A stretch of 64,000 nt of DNA from Monoplex corrugatus (lineage: Eukaryota > Mollusca > Gastropoda > Littorinimorpha > Ranellidae), in contig JAPXFY010000026.1 of assembly GCA_030674185.1 (NCBI GenBank), forward strand, positions 43,704,132 to 43,768,131, given 5' to 3'. The first letter of the stretch is position 1, and each line of letters starts with the position of its first letter. Under the pieces are notes generated by a model. The model was given only the letters and a program-made list of their open reading frames with translations. It was not told the origin of the DNA and did not search any database. This document shows positions 33,046 to 45,304 of the stretch, piece by piece. The translations under genes and the position numbers were made by a program.

Positions 33046-33164
33046 AGCATCCGATTTACACTGCAGTTGTCAGCCATCAAGAATAAAAAAAAATTAAAAA
33101 ATTCATGCCATATCAGCATTCGTCTATGCATGTAATATCGAATTATTTTTGCCATTTGTTAAGC

Positions 33165-33222
33165 TGCTGTTGTTGTTGTTGTTGTTGCTGCTGTTATTGT
33201 TGTTGTTGTTGTTGTTGTCTTT
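33165..33222. repeat. (GTT)n microsatellite
   Basis: GTT repeats with GCT variants. Confidence 0.85.
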
Positions 33223-33446
33223 GTTCCGCTTCGCTTTGCAATAGAAAAAAGTTTCAGTGTACATGGTTAGTAAGAATATAAATGACATCGCGAATGTCAT
33301 AAAAGTAATATGTGTCGGCTGTCTTAATGTTTGAAAACAAAAATTCAAAATTGAAAAGAAAAGCACCACCACCAACATCACCAAAGACAAACTGTACGAC
33401 AATAAAAAAAAAATTAAAAAAGAATAAATAATAAAAAAAAAAATTG

Positions 33447-33519
33447 CATCCCCGGCGGGATTCGAACCCGCGACCTCTGGATTAGAAGTCCAGCGCGCTA
33501 TCCACTGCGCTACGGGGAC
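33447..33519 (-). tRNA. tRNA-Arg (anticodon TCT)
   Basis: The minus strand folds into a full 73-nt cloverleaf. It has a 7-bp acceptor GTCCCCG/CGGGGAT (first pair G-U), a 4-bp D stem GCGC/GCGC with loop AGTGGATA, a 5-bp anticodon stem CTGGA/TCCAG with loop CTTCTAA, variable AGGTC, a 5-bp T stem GCGGG/CCCGC with loop TTCGAAT, and discriminator G. A box (TAGCGCAGTGG) and B box (GGTTCGAATCC) are intact. A run of T on the minus strand begins about 3 bases after the end, a Pol III terminator. It has no intron, although tRNA-Arg(TCT) genes of many animals do. It is not attached to any SINE body. Confidence 0.95.
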
Positions 33520-33574
33520 TGCGCACTTGTTCATCCAATTTTATAAGGATGTCCTTTCCTTTCACGATATGTGG

Positions 33575-33880
33575 GTTGATTGATTCTTTTGATCGAGCCA
33601 TAGATTCGAAATCTGATGTCTCGACTTCAATACCAACCCGCAACATTAAAAAAAGAAAGAAAGAAAGGGAGAAAGAATTGGGGGGGAGGCTGCCCATATT
33701 TTCATGCAAGACCTTAACTGCCTGAGCACACAGTTTTCGCTATCTCCAAGTCAGGGAGCCTCAGTGCCAGATAATTGCTGGCAGATTTGGGTGGAGCGCA
33801 TATGGGCCTGTCCGAATGCAATGAACCTCTCTTGAACAAACTCTTAACTCCAAATTGACTTTTGGATGAAATTTCTTGAT
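33575..33880 (+). repeat. SINE family B with internal deletion
   Basis: The head TTTTGATCGAGCCATAGATT runs to a GACTTCAATACC B-box remnant, then an A/G tract replaces the middle block. The end TGCTGGCAGATTTGGGTGGA and CTCTTGAACAAACTC is intact. It lies 55 bp from the tRNA gene. Confidence 0.65.
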
Positions 33881-33924
33881 CTTGATCAGGATGTCGCAAA
33901 ACCTACAGTAACAAGTCAGTAGCA

Positions 33925-34015
33925 TAAACACACAGATTCATTGTGCTCGGGCAGTGCTGTATGCGCTCCAACCCAGACCTACCAGCCTGGCGAAGTACTT
34001 AAGCTTGTGCAAACC
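33925..34015 (-). repeat. SINE family B fragment
   Basis: GCTGTATGCGCTCCAACCC, AGACCTACCAGCCTGGCGA in antisense order of the B 3' part, diverged. The interval 34016-34312 has only a G run at 34261-34274. Confidence 0.4.
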
Positions 34016-34312
34016 CGCATGTGAGAGAAAGATGTTTTAACTGGAGAGGACGGTAGCCCAATCCTTTTGACTGCTTCGGCCATTTTCAGACTTTCCTCGT
34101 TTATCGTTTGGAGTTTGTTTCAACTGAGTAGGATCCATCATACCCAGGTAAGTCCCAAATGCACCTGTCAAATCTTCCAGTAATTATGTAGTACACTCCT
34201 CCAGCCTGCTGAAACGGCTATGTGCTCCAGCAAGATGTTGAAAATGAGGGGGCTGGGAGTGGGGGGGGGGGGGGGAGGAGAAAGAGGGCCTACTGAAAAA
34301 ACACTAAGCCAG

Positions 34313-34520
34313 ACAGTTTCAGTTTCTCAAGACGACGTCTCCCGCTCGGAACGAATTCCATTATGCACTAACGTCACTGGTGCCATGTGAATGGTGATCG
34401 TGGCACAGGCCTTACGCCTGCATATAAATCCATGAGCTGGCCAGGTCCTGAGGCGCTAGGCCCTATCTAGACTGTGTTTTATTTAGTCTGTTTTGTACTG
34501 GTATTTTACAAGCCTACCAC
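34313..34520 (+). repeat. repeat family I copy
   Basis: The second full copy of I; see the copy at 32281. The start is CAGTTTCAGTTTCTCAAGAC and the end ACTGGTATTTTACAAGCC. Confidence 0.65.
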
Positions 34521-34605
34521 TGGAATAATCTTGGTTACAACTCGACTGGAATATTATCGTGGCAGCGATCAGGCCAGTTTTTAACGTTGGCAGGCCGGGG
34601 TTGGC

Positions 34606-34800
34606 AGTCACCATGGTTCCTAACACCTGAGTCACTATGGTTCCTAATACTTAAGTCACCATGGTTCCTAACACCTAAGTCACTATGGTTCCTAATACTT
34701 AAGTCACCATGGTTCCTAATAAGTATTACTATAGTTCTTAATACTTGCGTTACTATGATTCTTACTACTTACGTTACTATGGTTCCTATTATTTATGTTC
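34606..34800. repeat. 24-bp minisatellite (~8 copies)
   Basis: The unit is CACCATGGTTCCTAATACTT plus AAGT, with CACTATGGTTCC alternating in the first six copies and decay toward 34800. It gives a short Trp/Phe/Leu-Lys-Ser frame with no gene character. Confidence 0.85.
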
Positions 34801-34904
34801 ATGTCACATATTGTCAGTGTCTGTTTTTACTTTACAGTTTTGATACTGTTCAATTCCTGTACTGTACAACGTGCGTGCTTTGACATGGACACTTTGCGCT
34901 ATGT

Positions 34905-34907
34905 GAA

Positions 34908-34953
<46 letters not shown>
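34905..34953. repeat. (GAT)n microsatellite
   Basis: GAT repeat of about 15 units after TTTGCGCTATGTGAA, perhaps a retroelement tail. Confidence 0.9.
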
Positions 34954-34956
<3 letters not shown>

Positions 34957-35249
34957 TCATCTTATTACTTTTACTATTAACATTATTATAATGTCTTATT
35001 CATTTCCCGATGTATCGCTCCCTCTCTATTTGTAGCGGAGGCAGATCGTAGATTAGCAACAGCAAGTGGCTTTTAGCCAGCAACTTTTATCGGTGAAAAA
35101 TACAGTGGTATCGTTGTCGTTGTTTCAAGAAAAGAAAAGAAAACAAAAAGATAAAAACAATAATTGTCAACATTCGACGCGTAAAGCTCACCATACTTGA
35201 CACAGGAGCCGGTAAGGGATTGAAATCCCGGTTGAAGGTTCTTACTAAG

Positions 35250-35440
<191 letters not shown>

Positions 35441-35675
35441 CGTGAAGTTGACACGCAACCGTGGAGTGATTGTTCTCTGTTGCTACTTCTCTTATTCCCT
35501 GTGCATGTTTAGTAGGGGTCTTAGTGTTCCTGTGAACTGCGTTGTGTCTCTGGGTCTCCGCATGGGGTGGGCATGCCGAGACGGTTGGGTCTTCTTATGT
35601 TCGGCTTCAGTCTTGTGGTCTGGTAGGTAGGCATTGTTGCTTTTGATTTTCTTCGTGAGCAATTTCAGCAGGGTT

Positions 35676-36250
<575 letters not shown>

Positions 36251-36283
36251 TAAACTAATATATTAACCTGGCAATGCAATGGT

Positions 36284-36459
36284 ATGATGGTGATGATGAT
36301 GATGATGATGATGATGAGGGAATGATGATGATGATGACGATGATGCGTGTATGAGTAAGTGAGAAAGACAGACAGAAATCGAGAGAGAGTGAGTGAGTGA
36401 GAGAGAGTGTGTGTGTGTGTGGTCTCTGTGTGTGTTGTGTGTGTGTGTGTGTGTGTGTA

Positions 36460-36510
<51 letters not shown>

Positions 36511-36804
36511 GAGAGAGAGAGAGAGAGAAAAGGAGAGAGAGAGAAATATTTGTATGCAAAAGTCAGAGACGGAGGGATGCAGGGACGAGCGAAAGAGACA
36601 GAGAGAGAGAGAGGGAGAGAGAGAGGGAGGGAGGGAGGGAGAGAGAACGTGCACGGTGTATGTTCTTTCATTTATCGTCTTTTCACTCAAAGGGATATTA
36701 TTAGACGAAGGGAGGTGGTGTACAGTGTGTGTGTGTGTGTGTGTTGTGTGTGTTTGTGCTCGCGCGTGGATGCGTGCGCACGTGCGTGTGCGTGTGTGTG
36801 TGTG

Positions 36805-36843
<39 letters not shown>
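36284..36843. repeat. GAT, GAGT, TG and GA tracts
   Basis: (GAT)n 36284-36345, TG 36409-36508, (GA)n 36510-36545 and 36599-36645, TG 36727-36842. No gene. Confidence 0.88.
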
Positions 36844-36848
<5 letters not shown>

Positions 36849-37084
36849 TTGTAGCAAATTTTATAACCCACCCCACCCCATTTTTTTTCAAAAGAAATCA
36901 GTCACAAACCAACAAACAAAACAAAAGAAAAGCAAGACTATCAAAGAAACATCCACCACAGCCATACCCAATCAAGTGTATCCACATATTAAAAAACACA
37001 CACAAACAAAACTGTATACATAAACTACTTGTCTTGTCACCATCACCTTTATTCAAGTCCGCTGAGGGGGGGGGGGGGGGGGGA

Positions 37085-37290
37085 GTCGAATGGTTAAGAC
37101 ACTTTTCCTCCAAATGAATGGAAAGTATGGGTTCGTACCTGTTTGAGTATAGCCTGGAGATGCTCCCGACCTCCCAAACCAATATGAGTATACCTGTTAA
37201 GTAAGCCTCCTTCAGCAGGGTATGATGATAATCCTACTTTGAATTTGTTCAAGAGGGATTCAACATACACGTAAAAGTATAATCGTATAT
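37085..37290 (+). repeat. SINE family C copy
   Basis: The head is CGAATGGTTAAGACAC with B-box-like GGGTTCGTACC, then AGCCTGGAGATGCTCCCGAC and ATGAGTATACCTGTTAAG. A G run lies just upstream (37066-37083). The stretch 36844-37084 has nothing else. Confidence 0.6.
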
Positions 37291-37465
37291 TCGAGTGCAT
37301 GTGAGAACTACAGCCCACAAAGTCCTATCCATAAAAGTGTGTTCCTCTGTTTCGTTACATTTCTTCTTGTTATTATTTATTTTATTTTATTCATTTCATT
37401 TTATTTTATTTTATTATTTTTGTTTGTTTATTTATTTATCTGTTTATCTATTTATTTACTTATCC

Positions 37466-38010
37466 CACCCCCCTCCCATGGGGATGCCGGGGGCTTTTTC
37501 AGTATAAATAGTATCCCACCTTCTGGAAATTCTGTGCTAGAAATTTTTTTACTTGTCACTCTGTTTCTGCCTTCTTCCTTTGCTTTCCATTATTTCTTCC
37601 TGTCATTTTCTGCCTTGATGGTCCATTCACTTGTGTGTGTTCGATAAAGTCTTAAATACTTTCTCTTAGGATTGATAATTGGGTACATGCATTAAGTGCA
37701 TTTTTGGCTCTAGGAGAATGAGATATTCAGAAGCAATTTTAGGTAATGTTGGCCCATTTTTATGTAAGTTTTAGTGTCCTTAGTTATGTTTAAATTTGTA
37801 TTCAGGTTTGTTTCCTAAATCTCATGTGCGATAAACTGGACGGAGTGGTGTTGGCCAGGGGCATCTCCTTAGGTTAGTGCGTGAATGCATTGATATCGGT
37901 ATTTAATTTTCTTTTCATTTTTTTCCCTGTGGAAGTATGGTGTATGTTTTGAAACGGTTATAGCCCTGATATGGCTCTAGCAGCGATGGGCTTTAAACAA
38001 AAAAAACTGA
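37466..38010 (+). mobile_element. retroposon family A, near full length
   Basis: From CCCATGGGGATGCCGGGGGC with TATAAATAG close behind, through AATTGGGTACATGCATTAAG, to GATGGGCTTTAAAC and an A-rich tail. T-rich flanks hide the duplication. Confidence 0.8.
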
Positions 38011-38124
38011 TTTATTTGTTTATTTTATTTATTTTTTGTTTGTTTATCTATTTAATTAGTCTTTTATTTATCTCTCATTTATTTCTGTATTTATTTATTT
38101 TATTTATTCATTTATTTATCTATT

Positions 38125-38435
38125 TACGTGTTTTTGCGCACACTGTGCAGGCGGCGCACACTGGATGTTTTCACGTTATCATAGGACATCAGACGCTCAT
38201 GTAATTCACAGTATCTTTAACGTGCATATTTTCATGTTCGGCGTGCCTACATACGAGCAGGGGATAGGGGTAGTGGAGGTCGTTAGGCACAAACAGGTTT
38301 GCATACATGTTGATCTATGAGATAACGAAAAAATCTCCACCCTTAACTGTCAAAGCGGGAGGTACCCGGGGAAAGATCGAAGCCCAGACCTTCCAAATGC
38401 AATTCTGACCTCTATCACGTTGAACCACTGTTCCC
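38125..38435 (-). repeat. SINE family C, near full length
   Basis: Read on the minus strand: head with B box (GATCGAAGC in plus), AATCTCCACCC block, then CACGTTAAAGATAC (plus GTATCTTTAACGTG) and TGAAAACATCC. The full C order is preserved. The interval 38011-38124 is ATTT-type simple repeat. Confidence 0.65.
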
Positions 38436-38530
38436 GTCGTGTTTCGTTCTTCTTCTTCCGCAGGCTAGAGCTCTTGCGAGTATTCCCCATCCAAGCGTAT
38501 GAATTCATGCATTCCTAGCAGAAGGAGCGG

Positions 38531-38760
<230 letters not shown>

Positions 38761-38800
38761 ACTGTTCTTTATCCCACCTCAAAGGCAGTAATGCTCCGTC

Positions 38801-39351
38801 CTCTCGTGGGGCTCTTTCAGTATAAATAGTATCCCCACCTTCTGGAAATTCTGTGCTAGAAATTTCCTCTTTTCTGTCACTCTCTTTGTTTCTGTCTTGT
38901 TCCCTTTGCTTTCTGACATTTCTTCCTATTATTTTCTGCCTTAATGGTCCACCTGTATGTGTTCGATAAAGTCTTACGTATGTTTTCTTAGGATTGATAA
39001 TTGGGTACATGTATTAAGTGCATTTTTGGCTGTAGGGAGGTGAGATATGCAGAAGCTCTTTTAGGTAATTTAGGCCCGTTTTATATATGTTTTGGTGTCC
39101 TTTAGGTATGCTTAAATTTGTATTCAGATGTGTTTTTTAAATGTCCTGTGCGATAAATTGGACGGAGTGGTCAACGCGGGGGCATGTCCCTAGATTATGT
39201 GCGCGAACGCATTGAAATGTGTACTTAATTTTCTTCCCCCCCCCCCCCCCCCCCCCCCCCTGTTGAAGTTTTGTACGTTTTGAAGCGGTTATAGCCCTGA
39301 TATGACTCTACGCAGTCGGCCGGGCTTTAAACAACAATAACAAGAGGAAAT
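38801..39351 (+). mobile_element. retroposon family A, full length, 13-bp duplication
   Basis: GTAATGCTCCGTC at 38788-38800 and GTAATGCGCCGTC at 39352-39364 flank a 551-bp element. It starts CTCTCGTGGGGCTC and ends CGGGCTTTAAACAACAATAA. A 24-base C run sits at about 39237-39260 in place of a T-rich stretch seen in other copies. Confidence 0.87.
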
Positions 39352-39794
39352 GTAATGCGCCGTCTATTTTTTTTTGGGGGGGGGGACTACGCAAAATTTG
39401 GAAGAAATGCAGGTGAATGATCCCGAATGCAGAAAGAAGAAAGACTGTGAGAAAAAGACCACAGCATGACAGGAAATAGGATCTACAAAAGTAGACAAGC
39501 TCCTGTAGCTCCCAAACAGGTGCAGGCCTTAATTTCTGCATCTGCGGTACCCCGCCGTATGCTTCATTTACCTTTATCTTATTTCTCTTCGATATGTTTC
39601 TTTTGAATTGTACATTAACCCGGCAACAGCAATTTACTTTTCGTTGAGAATTTCCTTTAACACATAAATGTCTATAGACAGAAAACGACTGTGAGGGTCT
39701 CATTTTCGAGTAGAGTATATGCAGGTACTTGCCCTCAGCTCCACGAGGGGACAGGGAGGACTGTCGGCCTTGACAAAAAAAAACAAGTTCGCAT

Positions 39795-40095
39795 TTGGAG
39801 TTTGATCATGAGGAACGAACCCTACGCGGACAATTCCATAAGTGCTCCCCAAATATGTCACAAATCATCTGGCAGACTCTATCAACCTGCGCAAAACCCT
39901 TTGCGCTGGCAAGGTCTTGAAATGGGGAATGGAGGTGGAGGGAAGAAGGGACATATGAAACATAAGCTGACACCACCAGAAATGATGGAAACATAAAGAT
40001 CGACAGCGAACAGTCCAGTTTTCTCATCACTTTTGCGGGCTGGAGTTGAACTCTAGATATCAGATTTATAGTCCACGGCTCTGTCAAAGGCATTC
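39795..40095 (-). repeat. SINE family B, near full length
   Basis: The antisense order matches B: GGACAATTCCATAAGTGC, TCTGGCAGACTC, CTGGCAAGGTCTTGAAATGG, AGCTGACACCACCAG, then B-box-like GGAGTTGAACTC and GGCTCTGTCAAAGG. The interval 39365-39794 shows no gene. Confidence 0.7.
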
Positions 40096-40329
40096 AGGAA
40101 GAACTGAATAAACAACCTGAACATTTCGGCCTGGTTATGAAAATGAACATGAAATACTTTGAACATGCTATGAGACATCAGAGCTGCCATGTAATGAAAA
40201 CTGTGGCCCAGGGAAAAATGGAGGGCAAATAACGACAAGGAAGACTGCCGACTTCCTATATAGAGAACATAGCCAAGTGGACGAAGATGCCGAAACATAA
40301 AATCTACAGGTCTGTAGACAGAAGGGGAT

Positions 40330-40475
40330 GGAGACAGCTGATGGGGAATGGAGGAGGAGGGAAGAAGGGACCTATGAAACATAAGCTGACACCACCAGAA
40401 ATGGAAATTCAAAGATCGGCAGCGAACAGTCCAGTTGAACTCTAGATATCAGATTCATAGCCCACGGCTCTGTCA
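40330..40475 (-). repeat. SINE family B, 5' half, local duplicate
   Basis: Nearly identical to 39920-40090 (GGGGAATGGAGG, AGCTGACACCACCAGAAATG, CAGTCCAGTTGAACTC), closer than to any other B copy. It therefore looks like a local duplication and not a separate insertion. Confidence 0.6.
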
Positions 40476-40514
40476 AAAAAAAAAAAAAAAAAAAGTCGAC
40501 CAGCCTGCGTTGCA

Positions 40515-40910
40515 AAATTGTTATTGTTGTTGTTGTTTAAAGCCCAGCCGTCTGTGTAGAGCCATACCGGGTACAACCGCTTCAAAACGCATAAAAATTC
40601 GACAGGAAAGAAAAAGAAAAGAAAATTAAGTACACATATCAATGCATTCGCGCACATAATCTAAGAACAATAATAATAATAATAATAATATAATAATAAT
40701 AATAATAATAACAACAAAACATACAAAAATTCGACAGAAAAAAAGAATTACGTGTACATATCAATGCATTCGCGCACATAATCTGAGGACAATAACATAA
40801 TAATATATCGATATAATAATAACTCCAATAATGATAATAATAATAAAACAACAACAACAATAATAATAATAATAATAACAATAATAGAATAAATACATAA
40901 ATAAAAGAAA
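40515..40910 (-). repeat. retroposon family A fragments with (AAT)n expansions
   Basis: Family A antisense 3' end (TTTAAAGCCCAGCCGTCTG) to TGCATTCGCGCACATAATCT at 40515-40664. It is followed by AAT/AAC repeats. A second copy of the block ACATATCAATGCATTCGCGC is at 40757 and more repeats run to 40900. The inner piece was duplicated together with its AAT tract. Confidence 0.7.
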
Positions 40911-41290
40911 AGAAGAAACGGGCCTACCCACGGATTGAAAAAACAAGAGAAGAAAAAAAAACAAGCAAAAAAAAAGTGAAGATCTTTTACTAGAAAGAAT
41001 GAAATTTCTGTCAGAAACTTCACAAAACGGAACAGGAAACAAACTTCTTGGAAACAACCTGGGCGGAGGCAAGTTGGGGGCGGAACGGACGGGACGGGCA
41101 GGGAATGATGGTGGAGGTGGGGGGGGGGAGAAAGATAGTATACATGTATCATACCTTTCTGTCGTGGAATTATGGAATCATGAATGTGCGGTACTGCAGT
41201 GCTTGTGTTCACCCCTGTTGCTTGATTCGAGCTGACACTGTAAATCGTATTAGATTAACACCGTACTGTTTTTTCCAAGCAAATGGTGAG
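40911..41290. other. non-coding, no feature recognised
   Basis: A-rich start, then mixed sequence without family match. Confidence 0.4.
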
Positions 41291-41299
41291 AACCTATTA

Positions 41300-41660
41300 G
41301 AAGAGAGAGAGAGAGAGAGAGAGAGTGTGTGTGTGTGTGTGTGTGGTGTGTGTGTGTGTGAGTGTGTGTTGTGTGTGGTGTCTGTCGTGTGTGTGTCGTG
41401 CGTGTGTGGCGGCGCGCGCGTGGTGTGTGGTGGTGTGTAGAGGTGTGTGTGTGGGTGTGTGTGTGTGTGTGTGTGTGTATGAGTGTGAGTGCCTGTGTGT
41501 GTGTGTGTGCTCGCGCGCGCACGTGTGTGTTGTGTGTGTGTGTGTGTGGTGTGTTGTGTGCGTGCGTGTGTGTGTGTGTGCGCGCAGTGTGTATGTGAGT
41601 GTGTGTTGTGTGTGTGTGTTTGTGTTGTGTGCATACGTGTGGAGGGGTGTGTGTGTGTTA
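41300..41660. repeat. (GA)n and (TG)n-rich tract
   Basis: GA at 41300-41325, then degenerate TG/TGCG sequence. Confidence 0.88.
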
Positions 41661-41749
41661 CTTTGCGTGTATAGTTTCAGTTTGTTCACTGAGGCACAAC
41701 GCACAGTGTTCGCGGAGATCGGCTGAGTGCGGCTTTGTATTACCAAACA

Positions 41750-42045
41750 AACGATCTCTCTCTCTCTCCCTCTCTCTCTGCGTGCGTGTGTGTGTGTGTG
41801 GTTGTGGATGTGTGAGAGAGAAAGAGAGGGGAGAGAGAGAGAGACAGAGTGCGCGCACACACAAGCTCGTGCGCGCGCGCTCACTGACAGTTACACCCAT
41901 CCATCCATCCATCCATCCATCTATCCATCCATCCATACATACATATACACACACACACATGTGCGTGTGTGTACACATGTGTGTATGCATGCATATATTT
42001 ACCACACACACACACACACACACAACACACACACACAACTCACGC
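41750..42045. repeat. CT, GA, (CCAT)n and CA tracts
   Basis: (CT)n 41755-41780, (GA)n 41815-41850, GCGCGC 41850-41882, (CCAT)n 41897-41935 and CA 42003-42037. Confidence 0.88.
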
Positions 42046-42624
42046 GCATGAATGCACGCACACTGTCCGTTTCATATGCATATATCTCTGAGAGGATCTT
42101 GTTGTATGTGGTTGGTTATTTTACACACACGCTCTCGTGTTTCGTCGAACTGAATGGTCCGAGTTCAGCAAAGTTTATAGAATTCATATGGCTTTTATGG
42201 AGCCTGCTGGTGTATCACTACTAATGGAAAGATTTATTTCACCACAATATGACCCCCGCTGTGCACATGTGGGGTAGTGTGGATGCAGAATTTACGCCCC
42301 TTTCCTCTTTTTGAATCACAGGAGTTATCTTACTTGCTTTTAAGTAGTTAGGAGTTCCTCTTCCCTGCCATGATCTGTTTTCCTCACAGGACTCTTTCTT
42401 AGTTCTGCCTTTCAGGATATCTACCTGTATTTCTTCCAAATTTTCTCTTAGCTCCCCAAACACAGAGAATGACTGCTTTAAAGGCGGATAACAGAACGGT
42501 AATACACACAAAAATCCGCTTGTGCCATGATCATTCTGGATATCTGGTATTCCTCATCCCAGGGCACCTGTGACGTTAGTGCATATGGATTCAACGCTTA
42601 AAAGTGTTTTTGTCTGGAAATTGT

Positions 42625-42629
<5 letters not shown>
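42046..42629. other. non-coding with an unassigned minus-strand frame
   Basis: A 90-codon minus frame at 42239-42511 has a non-repetitive, charged composition (ENLEEIQVDILKGR, KKESCEENRSWQGRGTPNYL) and could be a fragment of an old element or exon. I do not recognise it. No splice sites are convincing. Confidence 0.3.
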
Positions 42630-42720
<91 letters not shown>

Positions 42721-42733
42721 TGTGTGTGTGTGT
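42630..42733. repeat. (TG)n microsatellite
   Basis: TG with two TATG interruptions. Confidence 0.95.
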
Positions 42734-42879
42734 TTACCTCCATCTCCATCTTTCATTTTACTCTCTCTGAATCAGAAGCCACCCAAACTGCCAGACAAGG
42801 AGACAACTTGTTTTTTTCGCTGTCCCGTTTTCTACGCCACTTCAATAGCCACAGAAGCTGTGACAATTCTTTATAAATT

Positions 42880-43110
42880 TAATGATGATGATGACGATGG
42901 GGAGGATGCTCACAGTACTAAGCAGTACCATTCTGGACTGAAACAGCGCGACAGAACTATACTCTATGCTTACTTTCGTAACATATCCAGGCCCGACAGA
43001 TAAAGGCACTTGTGGTGCTGGTCGGAAAATGTGTGCAACATCCTCAATGATGCATCCGTGAAGCGTATGAAACTCGACTGTATGGTCTCAGTCTTTCCGA
43101 AGAGTCCATC
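42880..43110 (+). repeat. repeat family J, uninterrupted copy
   Basis: (GAT)-rich start, AACAGCGCGACAGAACTATA, CGTAACATATCC, GCAACATCCTCAATGATGCA and TGTATGGTCTCAGTC. It is the reference copy for the MITE-split one at 9716-10089. Confidence 0.6.
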
Positions 43111-43569
43111 TCACGTTCAACTCTAGATAAAAACCGACTGGGGCCGAAAAATCCTATTAAGATTTTGGGATTTGAAACTACTACCTTCTAGTCATTAGTT
43201 GCGCTAACCACTACACCCAAGCGACTGATAAAGGAATATGACTTTGACTTGTATCACAACTGTCATACATAGTAATTAGTATTTTAGAAGTGCCGTCACA
43301 GAATTTGTCAAAGATAAATCTGAGATCTTCGACCGCAATACGATTCCATTACATACATTTTTTTATAGCAATCAATGTAAAAATCTGTCCTTTCTCGTCT
43401 ATTTTACTCTATGATCGCAGTAAATCACGCGCTTTTGCTTATTAGTTTGTTTCCTTGTTTCCTTGTTTGGAAAACACTTGTCTGTGTTTTGTTGATTGAA
43501 GGAATGACCCTTTTTTATTTGTTTGTTTTTTTCCTATTTTATTCGTTCTTTTAAACATTATTAGTTTAA
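43111..43569. other. non-coding, no feature recognised
   Basis: AT-rich with T-rich stretches. Confidence 0.4.
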
Positions 43570-43925
43570 AAAACGCATACATACATACGTACCTATATAC
43601 ATACATACGTACTCATACATACATACATACACACAGATGCACACATACACACTACACACATGCATACATAATACATACATACATACATATATGCACACAT
43701 TCATGCATACATACATACAGACAGACAGACAGGCAGACAGACAGAGACAAGACACAGACAGACAGAAGTAGCAATAAATGAGCTTTTGTTTCACTTTTTT
43801 TTTTCTAATCATCCTTCTCAACAGCAAAAAATAGAAAGAAAGACAGACAGAAGGAAAGGCACAAAGGAAATAAAGATAGGAAGAAGACAGACAGACAGAC
43901 AGACACAGAGAGAGAGAGAGAGAGT
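43570..43925. repeat. (CATA)n, (GACA)n and (GA)n tracts
   Basis: CATA/CGTA tetramers 43575-43720, GACA 43715-43770 and 43885-43905, and GA 43906-43924. Confidence 0.88.
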
Positions 43926-44039
43926 GCAGATATTTTTTCATATCGACCGAAGTGCAGTGTAAGTCCGTGTCTGTGTGTTTCGGTCTCCATATCTGTTACC
44001 AAAACGAGTTGGCCAATATTCTCAGCTCTTTCCCGTTGA

Positions 44040-44300
44040 ATCTTTACAAAATCTGGATCTAACGTATACGAAGTTTGGAAGTCATAACGCTAAAGTCAAC
44101 TTCACACGGACCAAAGAGACGCCCAAGCTGAGTACTTTTTGAGACAGGTGCTTAAACAGCAATTTGTCAGGACCTGCTGACAATATTTACATTCTGTTTT
44201 CACTGTTGTGCCAGTCTGCCATTTGTCCTCGCTTCACGTATAGTTTTATTTCATTTGATACTCATTCAAGGTCACAGTGACCTCAAGCAGTACAAAACCT
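44040..44300 (+). repeat. repeat family H copy
   Basis: AAGTTTGGAAGTCATAACGC, CACACGGACCAAAGAG, TTTTCACTGTTGTG and TTCAAGGTCACAGTGACCTC match the H order at 52520 and 59390. Confidence 0.55.
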
Positions 44301-44361
44301 AGATTTTCTTAAATTATTTCTGTATACAAAGGGAATTGCCAGAATGGCCTGACCACCTCTT

Positions 44362-44580
44362 TCTTGAACGTTTCTCTTGTTCTTATTCTTTCTTTCTTCT
44401 TCAGTTCAAAAATAGTTAGCAGTTTATGAAACTTACTTTCTTTGGTGGCATTACTTGAACACGTCTCTCTTGTTCATATTCTTTCTTTCTTTCTTTCTTC
44501 TAGCTAGTTCATTAGCAGTTAGCGGTTTATGAAACTTACTTTCTTTGGTGACAATACTCTCATCTGAAACCTAGTTTCTT
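44362..44580. repeat. ~95-bp tandem duplication (2-3 copies)
   Basis: TCTCTTGTTCTTATTCTTTC, then AGTTAGCAGTTTATGAAACT and TACTTTCTTTGGTG occur twice, with a third partial TTTCTTTG end. Confidence 0.75.
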
Positions 44581-44689
44581 TGTTGACAAAAGTTCCATCT
44601 TCTACCGTATTCGTCCCTAATACACTGGTGGCATGCGCTGAAAACAACGGTGTTTTTCTTTTACGTGTGCATATAAGTTTTTCTTTTTT

Positions 44690-44775
44690 GTTTGTTTGTT
44701 TGTTTGTTTGTGTTGTTTGCTTGCTTGCCTTGTTGCTTGCTTGCTCGCTTGTTTGCTTGCTTTGCTTTCTTGTCC
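44690..44775. repeat. (TGTT)n/(GCTT)n
   Basis: Tetranucleotide repeats. Confidence 0.85.
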
Positions 44776-44784
44776 CAACACTGT

Positions 44785-45085
44785 GTAGGCAATGTTTGCC
44801 GTCAGTCTACATACTCTTGAATTCCGCAGACGTGCGCACTAGGTGCTTTTCACATTTCCGTAAGCCAGCCTTTGACACGACTTGCAGGATCTTTAACGTA
44901 CATATTCGATAGTTTACACACGTATACACACGAAGAGCGCTTAGACGTAGGCAGGTGTGCATGAACATTGACCTGGAAGATCGGAAAATTATTTCGGTGT
45001 TTACCAAGCTGACGAGAGGTTCACAGGCGGATCGAACCCCACACCTTCCGATTGGAAACCAGACGTTCACCCACTGGAAAAGAAA
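44785..45085 (-). repeat. SINE family C, near full length
   Basis: The antisense order is complete: GCAGGATCTTTAACGTAC, GTATACACACGAAG, AGGTGTGCATGAAC, GGATCGAACCCC (B box) and GTTCACCCACTGG (A box). Confidence 0.72.
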
Positions 45086-45304
45086 CCACGAACTGTGCCA
45101 ACACGGGTATTGCAGCTATGGTTATGGATTTATCGATCAACGTATCCATCTAACGGCGCAATCAGTGGACATGTCGATTCGCTTTTTTTCAGGTCTGCCT
45201 GCTGGCGTTGATTTATTATTATTGCTCCTTTTTTTTTAATTGACTTACTCTCTGGAGAAAAAAAAGATATTGAGTTTATACATGAATCTAAAGGAGGATG
45301 TCTG

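Noticed and set aside
33124..33534. 136-codon minus-strand ORF over the tRNA
   Set aside because: It is a chance frame through the tRNA gene and a poly-Asn (GTT)n tract.
40761..41212. Hydrophobic minus-strand ORFs as membrane proteins
   Set aside because: The Ile/Tyr/Leu stretches come from (AAT)n and A-rich sequence; no start context or conservation.
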